64,000 nucleotides of DNA, from assembly GCA_963736575.1 (NCBI GenBank), contig CAVTPD010000003.1, positions 62,001 to 126,000 of the forward strand, given 5' to 3'. Made by a program: the position numbers and the translations under genes. The stretch is from CAVTPD01 sp963736575. Its GTDB lineage: Bacteria > Bacteroidota > Bacteroidia > Cytophagales > JAAEPT01. The notes under the pieces were generated by a model. It was not told where the DNA came from, did not search any database, and was given only the letters and a program-made list of their open reading frames with translations. The first letter of the stretch is position 1; the number at the start of each line of letters is the position of its first letter. Positions 1 through 7,139 of the stretch are shown one piece after another.

Positions 1-199
1 TTTCATACGTTTCTATCAGTATTGTATTTCTCCAATATTCCCTCCCTCTTGCAGACATACACCTACCTGTTCTCAATACACCATTGAAGCCATTAAAGAA
101 TGGGGTGTGATTAAAGGAAGTTGGTTAGGTCTTAAGCGAATAGGGCGCTGTAGACCTGGGGGGACTTCTGGATACGACCCTGTGCCCAGAAAAGGATAA
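1..199 (+). CDS. yidD: Membrane protein insertion efficiency factor YidD, 3' part
   Basis: Reading from base 2, the frame encodes a C-terminal fragment of about 65 residues with the YidD hallmarks: an FYQ...ISP segment, the cysteine-rich CRHTPTCSQY signature, a GSWLGLKRI stretch and the terminal GGTSGYDPVP motif. YidD is a small membrane-associated protein thought to help YidC insert inner-membrane proteins. The 5' end lies outside the window. The stop is at 197-199, only three bases from the convergent stop of ubiE, so the two genes are packed end to end. No start codon is visible, so length and operon context cannot be judged. The family assignment is secure from the motifs. Confidence 0.9.
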   Translation, partial: FIRFYQYCISPIFPPSCRHTPTCSQYTIEAIKEWGVIKGSWLGLKRIGRCRPGGTSGYDPVPRKG

Positions 200-202
200 A
201 GA

Positions 203-892
203 CTATTTTACTTCGGCAATGTAAATATATGAAGCCCCAAAAAATTGCGGGTAAGCTTTGCAATTTTTCAATGCTCCTGTACTTTCCATAATTTTAAGAA
301 ATTCTTTTCCATAAGGGTATGCCTCAGCTGTTTCAGAAAGGTAGGTATAAGCACTTTTGTTACCAGCAATAAGCTTTCCCATAAAAGGCAGAACAAACTT
401 TGTAATAACATTATAAAATGGCTTTAAAGCTTTAGAAGGTTGCCCCGTTTCTAATACAGCTATTTTTCCCGAAGATTTTGTAACCCTTGCCATTTCTTTA
501 AGTGCCATTACTGTATCATCTACATTTCTGATTCCATAAGAAATACTGGTAACATCAAAAAAATTATCTTCGTACTGAAGATTCATAGCATCTGCTAATT
601 CAACTTTTATATCAATATTAAGTTTTTTAGCTTTAGGCTCTACATACTTTAACATATCAAAGCAAAAATCGGTCGCAAACACGGTTCCTTTTTGCCCTAC
701 TTCTTCTTTAAATAAAATTGCCAAATCACCTGTACCACTTGCGCAGTCTAAAATATTATTTCCTGAAGAAGCACCAGAAAGTTTTACTAATTTCTTTTTC
801 CAGTTACTATGCATTTTGAACGTAAATATATCGTTCATTTTATCATAATTACCCGAAATCTCAGAGAACATCTGTTTAACTGCTTCGCTCAT
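203..892 (-). CDS. ubiE: Demethylmenaquinone methyltransferase (UbiE/MenG)
   Basis: A 229-residue class I SAM-dependent methyltransferase that performs the C-methylation step converting demethylmenaquinone to menaquinone. The N-terminus MFSEISGNYDKMNDIFTF is the family signature, followed by the SAM-binding loop ILDCASGTGDLA (about residues 47-58), an acidic ATDF motif and the SISYGIRNVDD motif typical of UbiE/MenG. Length is normal for Bacteroidota. A ubiE gene next to a porT-like gene is a recurring arrangement in this phylum, and here the porT-like gene follows on the same strand after an intervening tRNA. Menaquinone is the expected quinone in this phylum, so the menaquinone role is the likelier one. 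I see nothing odd. Confidence 0.95.
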   Translation of the reverse strand: MSEAVKQMFSEISGNYDKMNDIFTFKMHSNWKKKLVKLSGASSGNNILDCASGTGDLAILFKEEVGQKGTVFATDFCFDMLKYVEPKAKKLNIDIKVELADAMNLQYEDNFFDVTSISYGIRNVDDTVMALKEMARVTKSSGKIAVLETGQPSKALKPFYNVITKFVLPFMGKLIAGNKSAYTYLSETAEAYPYGKEFLKIMESTGALKNCKAYPQFFGASYIYIAEVK

Positions 893-987
893 ATCATTCT
901 TTAATTAACACTTATTAAAGGTAACAAATTAATCACTTATAGTATTGAAAAAGCTATTCAGAACTAGTTTGAAATCGTTAAAAATAA

Positions 988-1016
988 AAAAGCCCGACTG
1001 CAATAGTCGGGCTTTT
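988..1016 (-). terminator. Rho-independent terminator of the tRNA gene
   Basis: A perfect 12-bp stem (AAAAGCCCGACT with its complement) with a 5-nt loop starts 7 bases beyond the tRNA 3' end. On the minus strand it is followed by a T-rich run (complement of 981-990). Position and polarity fit termination of the tRNA transcript before ubiE. Confidence 0.85.
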
Positions 1017-1022
1017 AACGAG

Positions 1023-1096
1023 TGGGCCCACCTGGACTCGAACCAGGGACCACCTGATTATGAGTCAGGTGCTCTAACCAGCTGAGCTATAGGCCC
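1023..1096 (-). tRNA. tRNA with anticodon CAT (Met elongator or lysidine-type Ile2)
   Basis: The minus strand folds into a standard cloverleaf. The acceptor stem is GGGCCTA paired with TGGGCCC (one G-T pair), the D-arm contains AGCTCAGCTGGTTAGAGC, the anticodon stem CCTGA/TCAGG holds the loop CTCATAA with anticodon CAT, and the T-arm is CCTGG-TTCGAGT-CCAGG. The discriminator base is A and CCA is not encoded (CT follows). A CAT anticodon can be elongator Met, or Ile2 after TilS converts C34 to lysidine. The G/C-rich acceptor stem slightly favours Ile2, but I cannot settle it by eye. It is not an initiator tRNA, because the first acceptor pair is G-C. Confidence 0.93.
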
Positions 1097-1152
1097 GTTT
1101 TTGGGATTGCAATTTTAGTTAAATTACTGGATATTTCAAAAGATTTTTTCAC

Positions 1153-1893
1153 CTATTCGAAGAATAAAGAAAAAGTTACTGCATAAGTATTCATTCTATC
1201 AATACTATACGCAAATTCATTTTCATCATTATTCTTTAGATTAACTAATCCGTAAGAAAATCTAATTTCAGGAGCAAATTTAAAAAGCTCAAAATAATTG
1301 TCTAACCCAAAGCCAAATTCAATGCTTAAGTCCATTGATTTCGTACGTAAATCATCTTCGCTTTTTTGTTTTTTCTTGGCACCAACTTCAATGCTTGGTT
1401 TTATACCAGCAATCATATACATTCTAGAATTTTTCCTACGTACCGACTTATATTTAAGCAATAACGGGAATTCAATCATTGATGCTTCAGAAGCCTGAAT
1501 TACAGGGTCTTCTTGACCTTGATAATAATATTCTACATTTTTAAAATAGAAAGCCACAGATGGCAATAATCGTAAGTCTAAAAAGTCATTAATTCTTTTA
1601 TTTACCACAAAACCTAGGGTAAAACTAGTTTGCCCAACGGAAGATATACCCGTTATATTAGTGCTATTAACTGCGTAATCTGAAAGTGTTAATCTATAAT
1701 TGGAATAATTACCTGCCAAGAAAAACCCATAATGCATAGACTTGTTATCGAAGTTTGGTAGGTTGTAATGAATATCTCCCCCTTGTGAATATTGAGCTAT
1801 AGCTTTTTGATTGGTTAGTCCTAAAAAAAAGACTGACATAAAAAGTGAAAAACTAATTTTCCTAACCCATTTATTCCGTTCCATAAAGCTCAA
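1153..1893 (-). CDS. porT: PorT-family outer-membrane beta-barrel protein (SprT/PorT-like)
   Basis: A 246-residue exported protein with a signal peptide (hydrophobic stretch ending ...NQKAIAQ, about residue 34) followed by alternating beta-strands, GFxLAGNYS and GFVVNKRINDFLDLRLLPSVAFYFK segments, and a C-terminus ending in aromatic FSLFFE as expected for an outer-membrane barrel. Size, pattern and position beside ubiE match PorT/SprT, a T9SS component that behaves as an outer-membrane protein with periplasmic exposure. An internal start at residue 4 (MERNKW) is equally plausible. A TACCTTTG element lies 43 bases upstream of the start. Many barrel families in this phylum are annotated PorT-like, so the T9SS role rests on size plus synteny. 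Confidence 0.75.
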   Translation of the reverse strand: MSFMERNKWVRKISFSLFMSVFFLGLTNQKAIAQYSQGGDIHYNLPNFDNKSMHYGFFLAGNYSNYRLTLSDYAVNSTNITGISSVGQTSFTLGFVVNKRINDFLDLRLLPSVAFYFKNVEYYYQGQEDPVIQASEASMIEFPLLLKYKSVRRKNSRMYMIAGIKPSIEVGAKKKQKSEDDLRTKSMDLSIEFGFGLDNYFELFKFAPEIRFSYGLVNLKNNDENEFAYSIDRMNTYAVTFSLFFE

Positions 1894-1935
1894 TTCTAAT
1901 TCTTTTCTGTTTAATGAATACCTTTATAACAGCTA

Positions 1936-1943
1936 CAAAGGTA
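1936..1943 (-). promoter_or_regulatory. Candidate -7 promoter element upstream of the porT-like gene
   Basis: The minus strand reads TACCTTTG, an exact match to the Bacteroidota -7 consensus TAnnTTTG, 42 bases before the porT-like start. I did not find a TTTG -33 element at the usual 19-21 bp spacing, so this is a half-supported promoter. Confidence 0.35.
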
Positions 1944-1992
1944 AACGTAGTTTCCGTTATAAGATTATACAGAAAAATATTTTATGGTATTT

Positions 1993-4032
1993 TTATTGAG
2001 AAATGATAATAAACTCGGTTCTACGGTTTAACTCTCTACCCTCTGTCTCGTCATCATTAGAGGCCAGAGGTTGTGTTTTCCCGTAACCCTTAATGGTTAA
2101 TCTAGAAGTATCTATACCGTGATTTACCAAATAATCTTTAACCGCCTGGGCTCTTTTCTTAGACAATTGGTAGTTATAATCATTGCTTCCTATAAAGTCG
2201 GTATGGCCTGCTATTTCAATTTTCACATTTGGGCTTTGTTCCAAAAAAGCAGTTAACTGATCTAATTCATTATGACTTTCGGGCTTTAAGGTAAACTCAT
2301 CGAATTCAAAATAGATGTTTCTTAATACATTAATCACCTTTTCCTTTGGTCTTCTTAAGGCAACATTTTTAATTATCTCACTTTCTTGAACTAATGGTTT
2401 TATGCTAAACTTAACGGTTTGGTATAGATAACCTTCTGCTTCAAGTGTTGCCATATAATCACCTGCAATTTCAGGCAAGAATTCAAAGGTGTATTTTCCG
2501 TCTATTGCCTCTCCTTTTGATGCAATATTGTCTTCTGGCATTTTAATGATAGACACTTTAGCATTAACTGGTGCGTCGGTTTGTTGATCATATACGTTTA
2601 ACTCAAAAGCTACAGGCAGCAATACTTCCGCAGGAGGAATCACTTCTGGGGCTTCAACAGTATCTTCTTTTACAACTGTTTCTTCCAAAATCATCTTACG
2701 CTCCCGCATGGCTTTTTCGAAAGGGTAAATTTTATATATATCTAGCCCACCTTCACTATCGTCTTTAAAAGAAGAATAATAGGCTGTTTCGCTGTCACTA
2801 GATAAAACAAAAAACAAGTCGTCGTCTGAAGTATTAATAGGGAATCCTAAATTTTCTGGTGTTTCCCATGTTTCTGTGTCTGGGTCATATTTAGACATAA
2901 AGATATCGTGATTACCCATACCGTTATGTCCTTTTGAAGAAAAATATAATGTATTGGTTTCCTCATCAAAATAAGGTGACTCCTCATCGTATTTGGTATT
3001 AATTACATCGGGCAAGGCTTCAACATTCTTCCATCTTCCTTTACTATCTTTTGTAGCTAAATAAATATCTAAACCACCCTTCCCATCTGGACGATCACTA
3101 CTAAAAAACATTCTTAAATTATCTGAAACTTCATAAGCAGAAGTCTCTCTATATTCTGAATTGATAGGATCGTCTAGTGCTTTAGGGCTACCCCATTTAT
3201 CATTCTTTTTTTCACTAACGTATATATCACCGCCATTTTCAGTTTTATAAATATAAAGTCTTTCCCCATTGGGTGACATACCAATATTAGAATCGTGTTG
3301 TTCACTATTTACTGGTTCCCCAATATTTTCAGGCGAAGACCAATCGGTCCCATCCCATTCAGTAATGTATATATCTTCGAAATATTTGTTATCTACATCT
3401 TTTAATACACTGGAACCACCTTCTCTCCTAGAAGTGAAAATTAGTATTTTATCATCCCTGGAAATAGTAGGCGCATAATCATCGTATCTAGAATTAACTA
3501 CGGGGCCTAAAGTACCTATGTCAATCTTGATAGGATCGTTTACAAATCCTTTGGCATTATTACAAACTTCAATTCTACGTTCAGTTCTTTTTTTAAGCTC
3601 TTCTATATCTTTATCAGCAAACTTTCTACGGTCTACATCTAATTCCTTAGCATATTTTTTATAATACTCTATAGCTTTATCAAACTTGTAACCAAAACGG
3701 TATCCTTCTGCTATATAAAAAAGAATATTGGGATGAACTTCAGGGTTAATTTCATATGCTTTTTTGAAAAATTCTACGGCTTCTGGTTTTTCAGATGTTG
3801 TTCTTAAATAACATCTACCGGCCATAAAATTAGCACGTAAATTCTCTGGGTTTTCTATAGTTGCTTGTAAATAAATGCCCAAAGCGTCCTCGTAATCACC
3901 AAACTCGAACATTTCATCTGCAAGTTCTACTAGCATTCGATCCGTTTGTGCTTGAGCAGGAATTAAAAGTCCTAAAAAAAGCATTGACGCTAAAAGAAAG
4001 TTTTTATTAAGCAGTTTCCGTACTATCTCCAT
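1993..4032 (-). CDS. PorE-like TPR / PD40 beta-propeller / OmpA-domain protein
   Basis: A 679-residue exported protein with a signal peptide ending ...LIPAQAQ (residues 1-29). TPR helices span about 30-150. A WD40-like PD40 propeller spans about 180-440, with blades such as IYKTENGGDIYVS and FFSSDRPDGKGGLDIYLATK. A carboxypeptidase-regulatory-like beta-sandwich covers about 465-545, and a C-terminal OmpA peptidoglycan-binding domain about 565-679 (YFEFDEF, AGHTDFIGS, LSKKRAQAVKDYL, GYGKTQP, NRRTEF). This order is that of PorE, which is proposed to tether the T9SS to peptidoglycan. Adjacency to a PorT-like gene supports the link, but the architecture has paralogues in Bacteroidota, so PorE-like is the safest name. 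It lies upstream of the porT-like gene on the same strand. Confidence 0.8.
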   Translation of the reverse strand: MEIVRKLLNKNFLLASMLFLGLLIPAQAQTDRMLVELADEMFEFGDYEDALGIYLQATIENPENLRANFMAGRCYLRTTSEKPEAVEFFKKAYEINPEVHPNILFYIAEGYRFGYKFDKAIEYYKKYAKELDVDRRKFADKDIEELKKRTERRIEVCNNAKGFVNDPIKIDIGTLGPVVNSRYDDYAPTISRDDKILIFTSRREGGSSVLKDVDNKYFEDIYITEWDGTDWSSPENIGEPVNSEQHDSNIGMSPNGERLYIYKTENGGDIYVSEKKNDKWGSPKALDDPINSEYRETSAYEVSDNLRMFFSSDRPDGKGGLDIYLATKDSKGRWKNVEALPDVINTKYDEESPYFDEETNTLYFSSKGHNGMGNHDIFMSKYDPDTETWETPENLGFPINTSDDDLFFVLSSDSETAYYSSFKDDSEGGLDIYKIYPFEKAMRERKMILEETVVKEDTVEAPEVIPPAEVLLPVAFELNVYDQQTDAPVNAKVSIIKMPEDNIASKGEAIDGKYTFEFLPEIAGDYMATLEAEGYLYQTVKFSIKPLVQESEIIKNVALRRPKEKVINVLRNIYFEFDEFTLKPESHNELDQLTAFLEQSPNVKIEIAGHTDFIGSNDYNYQLSKKRAQAVKDYLVNHGIDTSRLTIKGYGKTQPLASNDDETEGRELNRRTEFIIISQ

Positions 4033-4136
4033 GCAAAATTTCTCTTCATAATATGGACTAAAATAATCATTAAAAGATCATTTTTCAGCATTTGCGGTTT
4101 TTTCTTCATCTTTGCAGTAAATCTATAGAAGTTATA

Positions 4137-4736
4137 ATGGCCAACGAAATTAAAGAAGCAGTCTTTGTTAAAAGTAGTAGATACATTTCAGAATGTCCTA
4201 ATACACAGTTTCCTGAATATGCTTTTATTGGGCGCTCTAATGTTGGTAAATCTTCTTTAATTAACATGATGACCAACAGAAAAAGTTTGGCAAAAACTTC
4301 TTCTACCCCCGGTAAAACACAGTTAATCAACCACTTTCTTATTAATAATAAATGGATGCTGGTTGATTTACCCGGTTATGGTTTTTCAAAAGCGAATAAG
4401 GTTATTAAAAATAGCTGGGAGATTTATATTAATGAATACATTTTACAAAGAGAGAGCTTAGTTGGTGTCTTTGTTCTTATAGATATTCGTTTAGAAGTTC
4501 AGAAAAACGATCTTCTATTTATGGAGTGGTTGATTGAAAACCAAGTTCCTTTTTCTATAATTTTCACCAAATCCGATAAATTATCTAAGCACAACGTAAT
4601 GCAACAAAGTGCTAGATACATGAAACAATTAAAACGTTATTGGGAAGACTTACCAGATTATTTCATAACCTCTTCTTTACACCAAACAGGAAAAGAAGAT
4701 ATTTTGTCGTATATTCAGGAGATGAATAAACAGTAA
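4137..4736 (+). CDS. engB: Ribosome biogenesis GTPase EngB (YsxC/YihA)
   Basis: A 199-residue TRAFAC-class GTPase needed for late large-subunit ribosome assembly. All G motifs are visible: G1 GRSNVGKSS, a G2 region with STPGKTQ, G3 DLPGYG, and G4 TKSDK. The open frame extends 45 bases further upstream, but the ATG at 4137 (MANEIKEAV) is where the family normally begins, and the upstream piece is unconvincing. A CATCTTTG element at 4107-4114, one base off the -7 consensus, would give a leader of about 20 nt. The gene is divergent from the PorE-like gene and is followed co-directionally by a TonB-domain gene. Nothing is abnormal in the protein. Confidence 0.95.
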   Translation: MANEIKEAVFVKSSRYISECPNTQFPEYAFIGRSNVGKSSLINMMTNRKSLAKTSSTPGKTQLINHFLINNKWMLVDLPGYGFSKANKVIKNSWEIYINEYILQRESLVGVFVLIDIRLEVQKNDLLFMEWLIENQVPFSIIFTKSDKLSKHNVMQQSARYMKQLKRYWEDLPDYFITSSLHQTGKEDILSYIQEMNKQ

Positions 4737-4803
4737 TTTGCTAAAAATTGCTCGTTTGAAATTCATTGTTAAATAGTTAGTTTTGATTAAAATTCTGAGA
4801 GAA

Positions 4804-5172
4804 ATGAAAAATCGTTTTTTATTATCTGTTTTACTTGCTTTGTTTTTAAGTGCTTTTGGTACTTCAATAGCCTCTGTATTACAAGATGGTATTCCCATTG
4901 CCATCCATTATGACGGCGGTGAAGAAAAATTATTAGCAGATATTCAGGCGGAATTACAATATCCACCTTCTGCAAAAAGAAACAGAAGACAAGGAACAAT
5001 TATAGTAACGGTTACTCTAACAGAAGATGGCCAAATTACAAATGCTAAAGTTGTTCAAGATAAAATTGGGGCAGGTTGCGGAGACGAAGCGATGAGAATT
5101 ATTCAAACGCTTAAGTTTAATGCTCCGGGATATCAATCCAATTATCAAATACCAGTAAAATTTAAATTATAA
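4804..5172 (+). CDS. Small exported TonB C-terminal-domain protein
   Basis: A 122-residue protein with a signal peptide (MKNRFLLSVLLALFLSAFGTSIA) followed by one TonB C-terminal domain: LQYPPSAKRNRRQGTIIVTVTL, a GQITNAKVVQDKIGAGCGDEAMRII segment and a final strand ending PVKFKL. Classical TonB has an N-terminal transmembrane anchor plus a proline-rich linker. This one has neither and looks like a free periplasmic domain of the kind common in Bacteroidota. The ATG at 4804 is preferred over the in-frame start 21 bases upstream because it begins the signal peptide. It sits 14 bases before the DUF5606 gene, suggesting co-transcription. The partner receptor is unknown. Confidence 0.8.
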   Translation: MKNRFLLSVLLALFLSAFGTSIASVLQDGIPIAIHYDGGEEKLLADIQAELQYPPSAKRNRRQGTIIVTVTLTEDGQITNAKVVQDKIGAGCGDEAMRIIQTLKFNAPGYQSNYQIPVKFKL

Positions 5173-5186
5173 ATTAAGTTTAAAGT

Positions 5187-5771
5187 ATGACGCTTAAGGA
5201 AGTGGCTGCAGTTTCCGGTAAACCGGGACTTTACAAAATTCTTAAACCTACAAGGTCTGGAGTTATATTAGAATCTATAGATAAAAGCAAAAAGAAGTTT
5301 GTTGCTGGTTCTAATAGCCGTGTTTCAATTTTGAAAGAAATTTCTATTTACACTACTGGGGCAGAGTCTTCAGTATTTATAGAAGATGTATATAAGATAA
5401 TGTTTGAGAAATACGGAAAAGATCTTCCGGTTTCTGGTAAGTCTGATAATGACGAATTACTTGATTTCTTGAAAGATATTCTTTCTAATTATGACGAAAG
5501 TAGAGTTTATCCCTCTGACGTTAAAAAATTAGTTTCTTGGTACAAAATCCTAACTCAAGAAGCTCCTTCTCTATTTGCTAAAGAAATAGCTGAAGAAGCA
5601 ACTTCTGAAGTAACGGAAGAAACCAAAAAGAAACCTGCGGCTAAAAAAGCAGAAACTGAAAAGAAAGAAACGGCTAAAAAAGAAACGGCTACCGCTGAAA
5701 CTAAAAAAACCACTACTACTGCTAAAAAGAAACCTGCGGCTAAAAAAGCCAATGATTCTAAAGAAAAGTAG
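5187..5771 (+). CDS. DUF5606 protein with lysine/alanine-rich histone-H1-like tail
   Basis: A 194-residue protein. Residues 1 to about 135 match the DUF5606 family of Bacteroidota (MTLKEVAAVSGKPGLYKILK start, then VILESIDKSKKKFVAGSNSRVSIL). Its role is not established, although the first module resembles a small SH3-like beta-barrel. From about 135 the protein becomes low-complexity with KKKPAAKK, ETAKKETATAE and TTTTAKKKPAAKKA blocks, a composition like bacterial H1-type tails and often linked to nucleic-acid binding. A 26-bp sequence occurs twice in this tail, 99 bp apart and in frame, so tail length may change by recombination. A strong terminator follows 21 bases after the stop. Nucleic-acid binding is inference. 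Confidence 0.8.
   Translation: MTLKEVAAVSGKPGLYKILKPTRSGVILESIDKSKKKFVAGSNSRVSILKEISIYTTGAESSVFIEDVYKIMFEKYGKDLPVSGKSDNDELLDFLKDILSNYDESRVYPSDVKKLVSWYKILTQEAPSLFAKEIAEEATSEVTEETKKKPAAKKAETEKKETAKKETATAETKKTTTTAKKKPAAKKANDSKEK
5625..5749 (+). repeat. 26-bp direct repeat in the lysine-rich tail
   Basis: Bases 5625-5650 and 5724-5749 are identical over 26 bp, encode KKKPAAKKA both times, and are separated by a multiple of three. Recombination between them would remove or add 33 codons in frame. Confidence 0.85.
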
Positions 5772-5792
5772 CAATAATAATTTTAACAGCAT

Positions 5793-5824
5793 AAAAAAAG
5801 GAGGCGTTAACGCCTCCTTTTTTT
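5793..5824. terminator. Bidirectional Rho-independent terminator
   Basis: A GC-rich stem GGAGGCG/CGCCTCC with a TTAA loop is flanked by seven A's on one side and seven T's on the other. It lies between convergent genes (DUF5606 protein and aminopeptidase P) and can terminate both. Confidence 0.9.
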
Positions 5825-5828
5825 ATGC

Positions 5829-7118
5829 CTATTTTTTCATTAACGCTTCAATTTCTTCTATTTCAATAGGAATGGATTCCATTAAATCAATGGGCGTATT
5901 TCCGTTAATAACTATATCATTTTCTATCCTTACTCCTATTCCTTCTTCCGGAATATAAATACCCGGCTCACAAGTGAAAACCATTCCGTTTTTAAATGGC
6001 AACGCTCTATTATCAACGTCGTGTACATCTAAACCTAAAGAATGGGAGACTCCATGCATAAAATACTGTCTAAAGGCTGGTCTTTTAGGATCTTGATAAG
6101 TCACTTCTCCTTCGCTAATTAACTCTAAACCAATTAACTCTTCTTGCATAAAAAGGTTTACATTTTCTATATATTCTTTAAAAGTATTACCCTCTACTAA
6201 TTGCGATTTAGCGTATTTAAAAACTGCTAAAACGGCATTATAAACTTCTTTTTGCCGGTACGTAAATTTTCCGTTGGCAGGTATTGTTCTAGTAAGGTCA
6301 GAATTATAATTACCATATTCGGCACCAAAATCCATAAGGATTAAATCACCGTCTTTACAAGGCTTATCATTAGCTATATAATGTAAAACACATGCGTTAT
6401 CACCAGCCGCAACAATGGGTTGGTATGCATGCCCTTTACTGCCGCTTTTTATAAATTCATGTATAATTTCAGCCTCAATTTCATATTCCATTACTTCGGG
6501 TTTTGTAAACCCCAAAACCCTTCTGAAAGCTTTTTCAGTGATCTCACATGCCTTTTTAATTTGTTCAATTTCTTCTGGCTCTTTTACATACCTAAGGTTA
6601 TGTTGAATTTTAGCCACTTTTTTCAGTTTTAAACCTGAAAAATTAGCCCGTAACCAAAGCACAAAACGCTGGTCTTTAGTCTGAACGCCAGTAGTTGCTC
6701 TAACATGTTCATTAGAATTAACATAAACCGTGGTGATCGATTTAGTTAAAGAAGCAAAAAAACTTTCAAATTGATTGTCCCAACGTACATCCTCGATCCC
6801 TGAAAGCTCTTTAGCTTCCTCAATACTAAATTTTTCGCCTTCCCATACTTTAATTAAATCATTGGTTTCACGAATAAAAAGCACCTCTTTAAAAGAATCC
6901 GTTATAGAATCTGAATAAAAAAGTAAGGTTGTATCTTCTTGATCTATACCAGATAAATAAAACAAATCGTTATTCTGCCGGAAAGGCATTTCCCCATCTG
7001 CATTTGTAGGCATTATATCATTAGAGTGGAATACTGCCATTGTCCCTTTTTCTAATTGGGCAACTAACTTCTTTCTGTTTCTCTTATATAAGTCTTTAGA
7101 TAATGGGTTATATCTCAT
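5829..7118 (-). CDS. pepP: Xaa-Pro aminopeptidase (aminopeptidase P, M24B)
   Basis: A 429-residue metallopeptidase that removes N-terminal residues preceding proline. An N-terminal creatinase-like domain (about 1-150, containing NNDLFYLSGIDQEDTTLL) precedes the pita-bread catalytic domain. The dinuclear metal ligands are recognisable: Asp in LILMDFGAEYGNY, Asp in SDLTRTIP, His in FMHGVSHSLGLDVHD, Glu in CEPGIYIPEEGIGVRIENDI, and a second Glu in that stretch. No signal peptide is seen, so it is cytoplasmic. It is divergent from the S8 protease gene, with the two starts only 21 bases apart. Length and motifs are normal. Confidence 0.93.
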   Translation of the reverse strand: MRYNPLSKDLYKRNRKKLVAQLEKGTMAVFHSNDIMPTNADGEMPFRQNNDLFYLSGIDQEDTTLLFYSDSITDSFKEVLFIRETNDLIKVWEGEKFSIEEAKELSGIEDVRWDNQFESFFASLTKSITTVYVNSNEHVRATTGVQTKDQRFVLWLRANFSGLKLKKVAKIQHNLRYVKEPEEIEQIKKACEITEKAFRRVLGFTKPEVMEYEIEAEIIHEFIKSGSKGHAYQPIVAAGDNACVLHYIANDKPCKDGDLILMDFGAEYGNYNSDLTRTIPANGKFTYRQKEVYNAVLAVFKYAKSQLVEGNTFKEYIENVNLFMQEELIGLELISEGEVTYQDPKRPAFRQYFMHGVSHSLGLDVHDVDNRALPFKNGMVFTCEPGIYIPEEGIGVRIENDIVINGNTPIDLMESIPIEIEEIEALMKK

Positions 7119-7125
7119 TGTTTAC

Positions 7126-7133
7126 TAAATTTG
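7126..7133 (+). promoter_or_regulatory. Candidate -7 element directly abutting the S8 protease start
   Basis: TAAATTTG matches TAnnTTTG exactly and ends 6 bases before the ATG at 7140. With the usual distance from -7 element to start site, transcription would begin at or next to the ATG, implying an almost leaderless message. No good TTTG -33 box is visible 19-21 bp upstream. Confidence 0.35.
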
Positions 7134-7139
7134 CTTACT

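Noticed and set aside
4092..4136. N-terminal extension of EngB
   Set aside because: The extra 15 residues are not family-like and cover the candidate -7 promoter element; ATG 4137 begins the conserved MANEI sequence.
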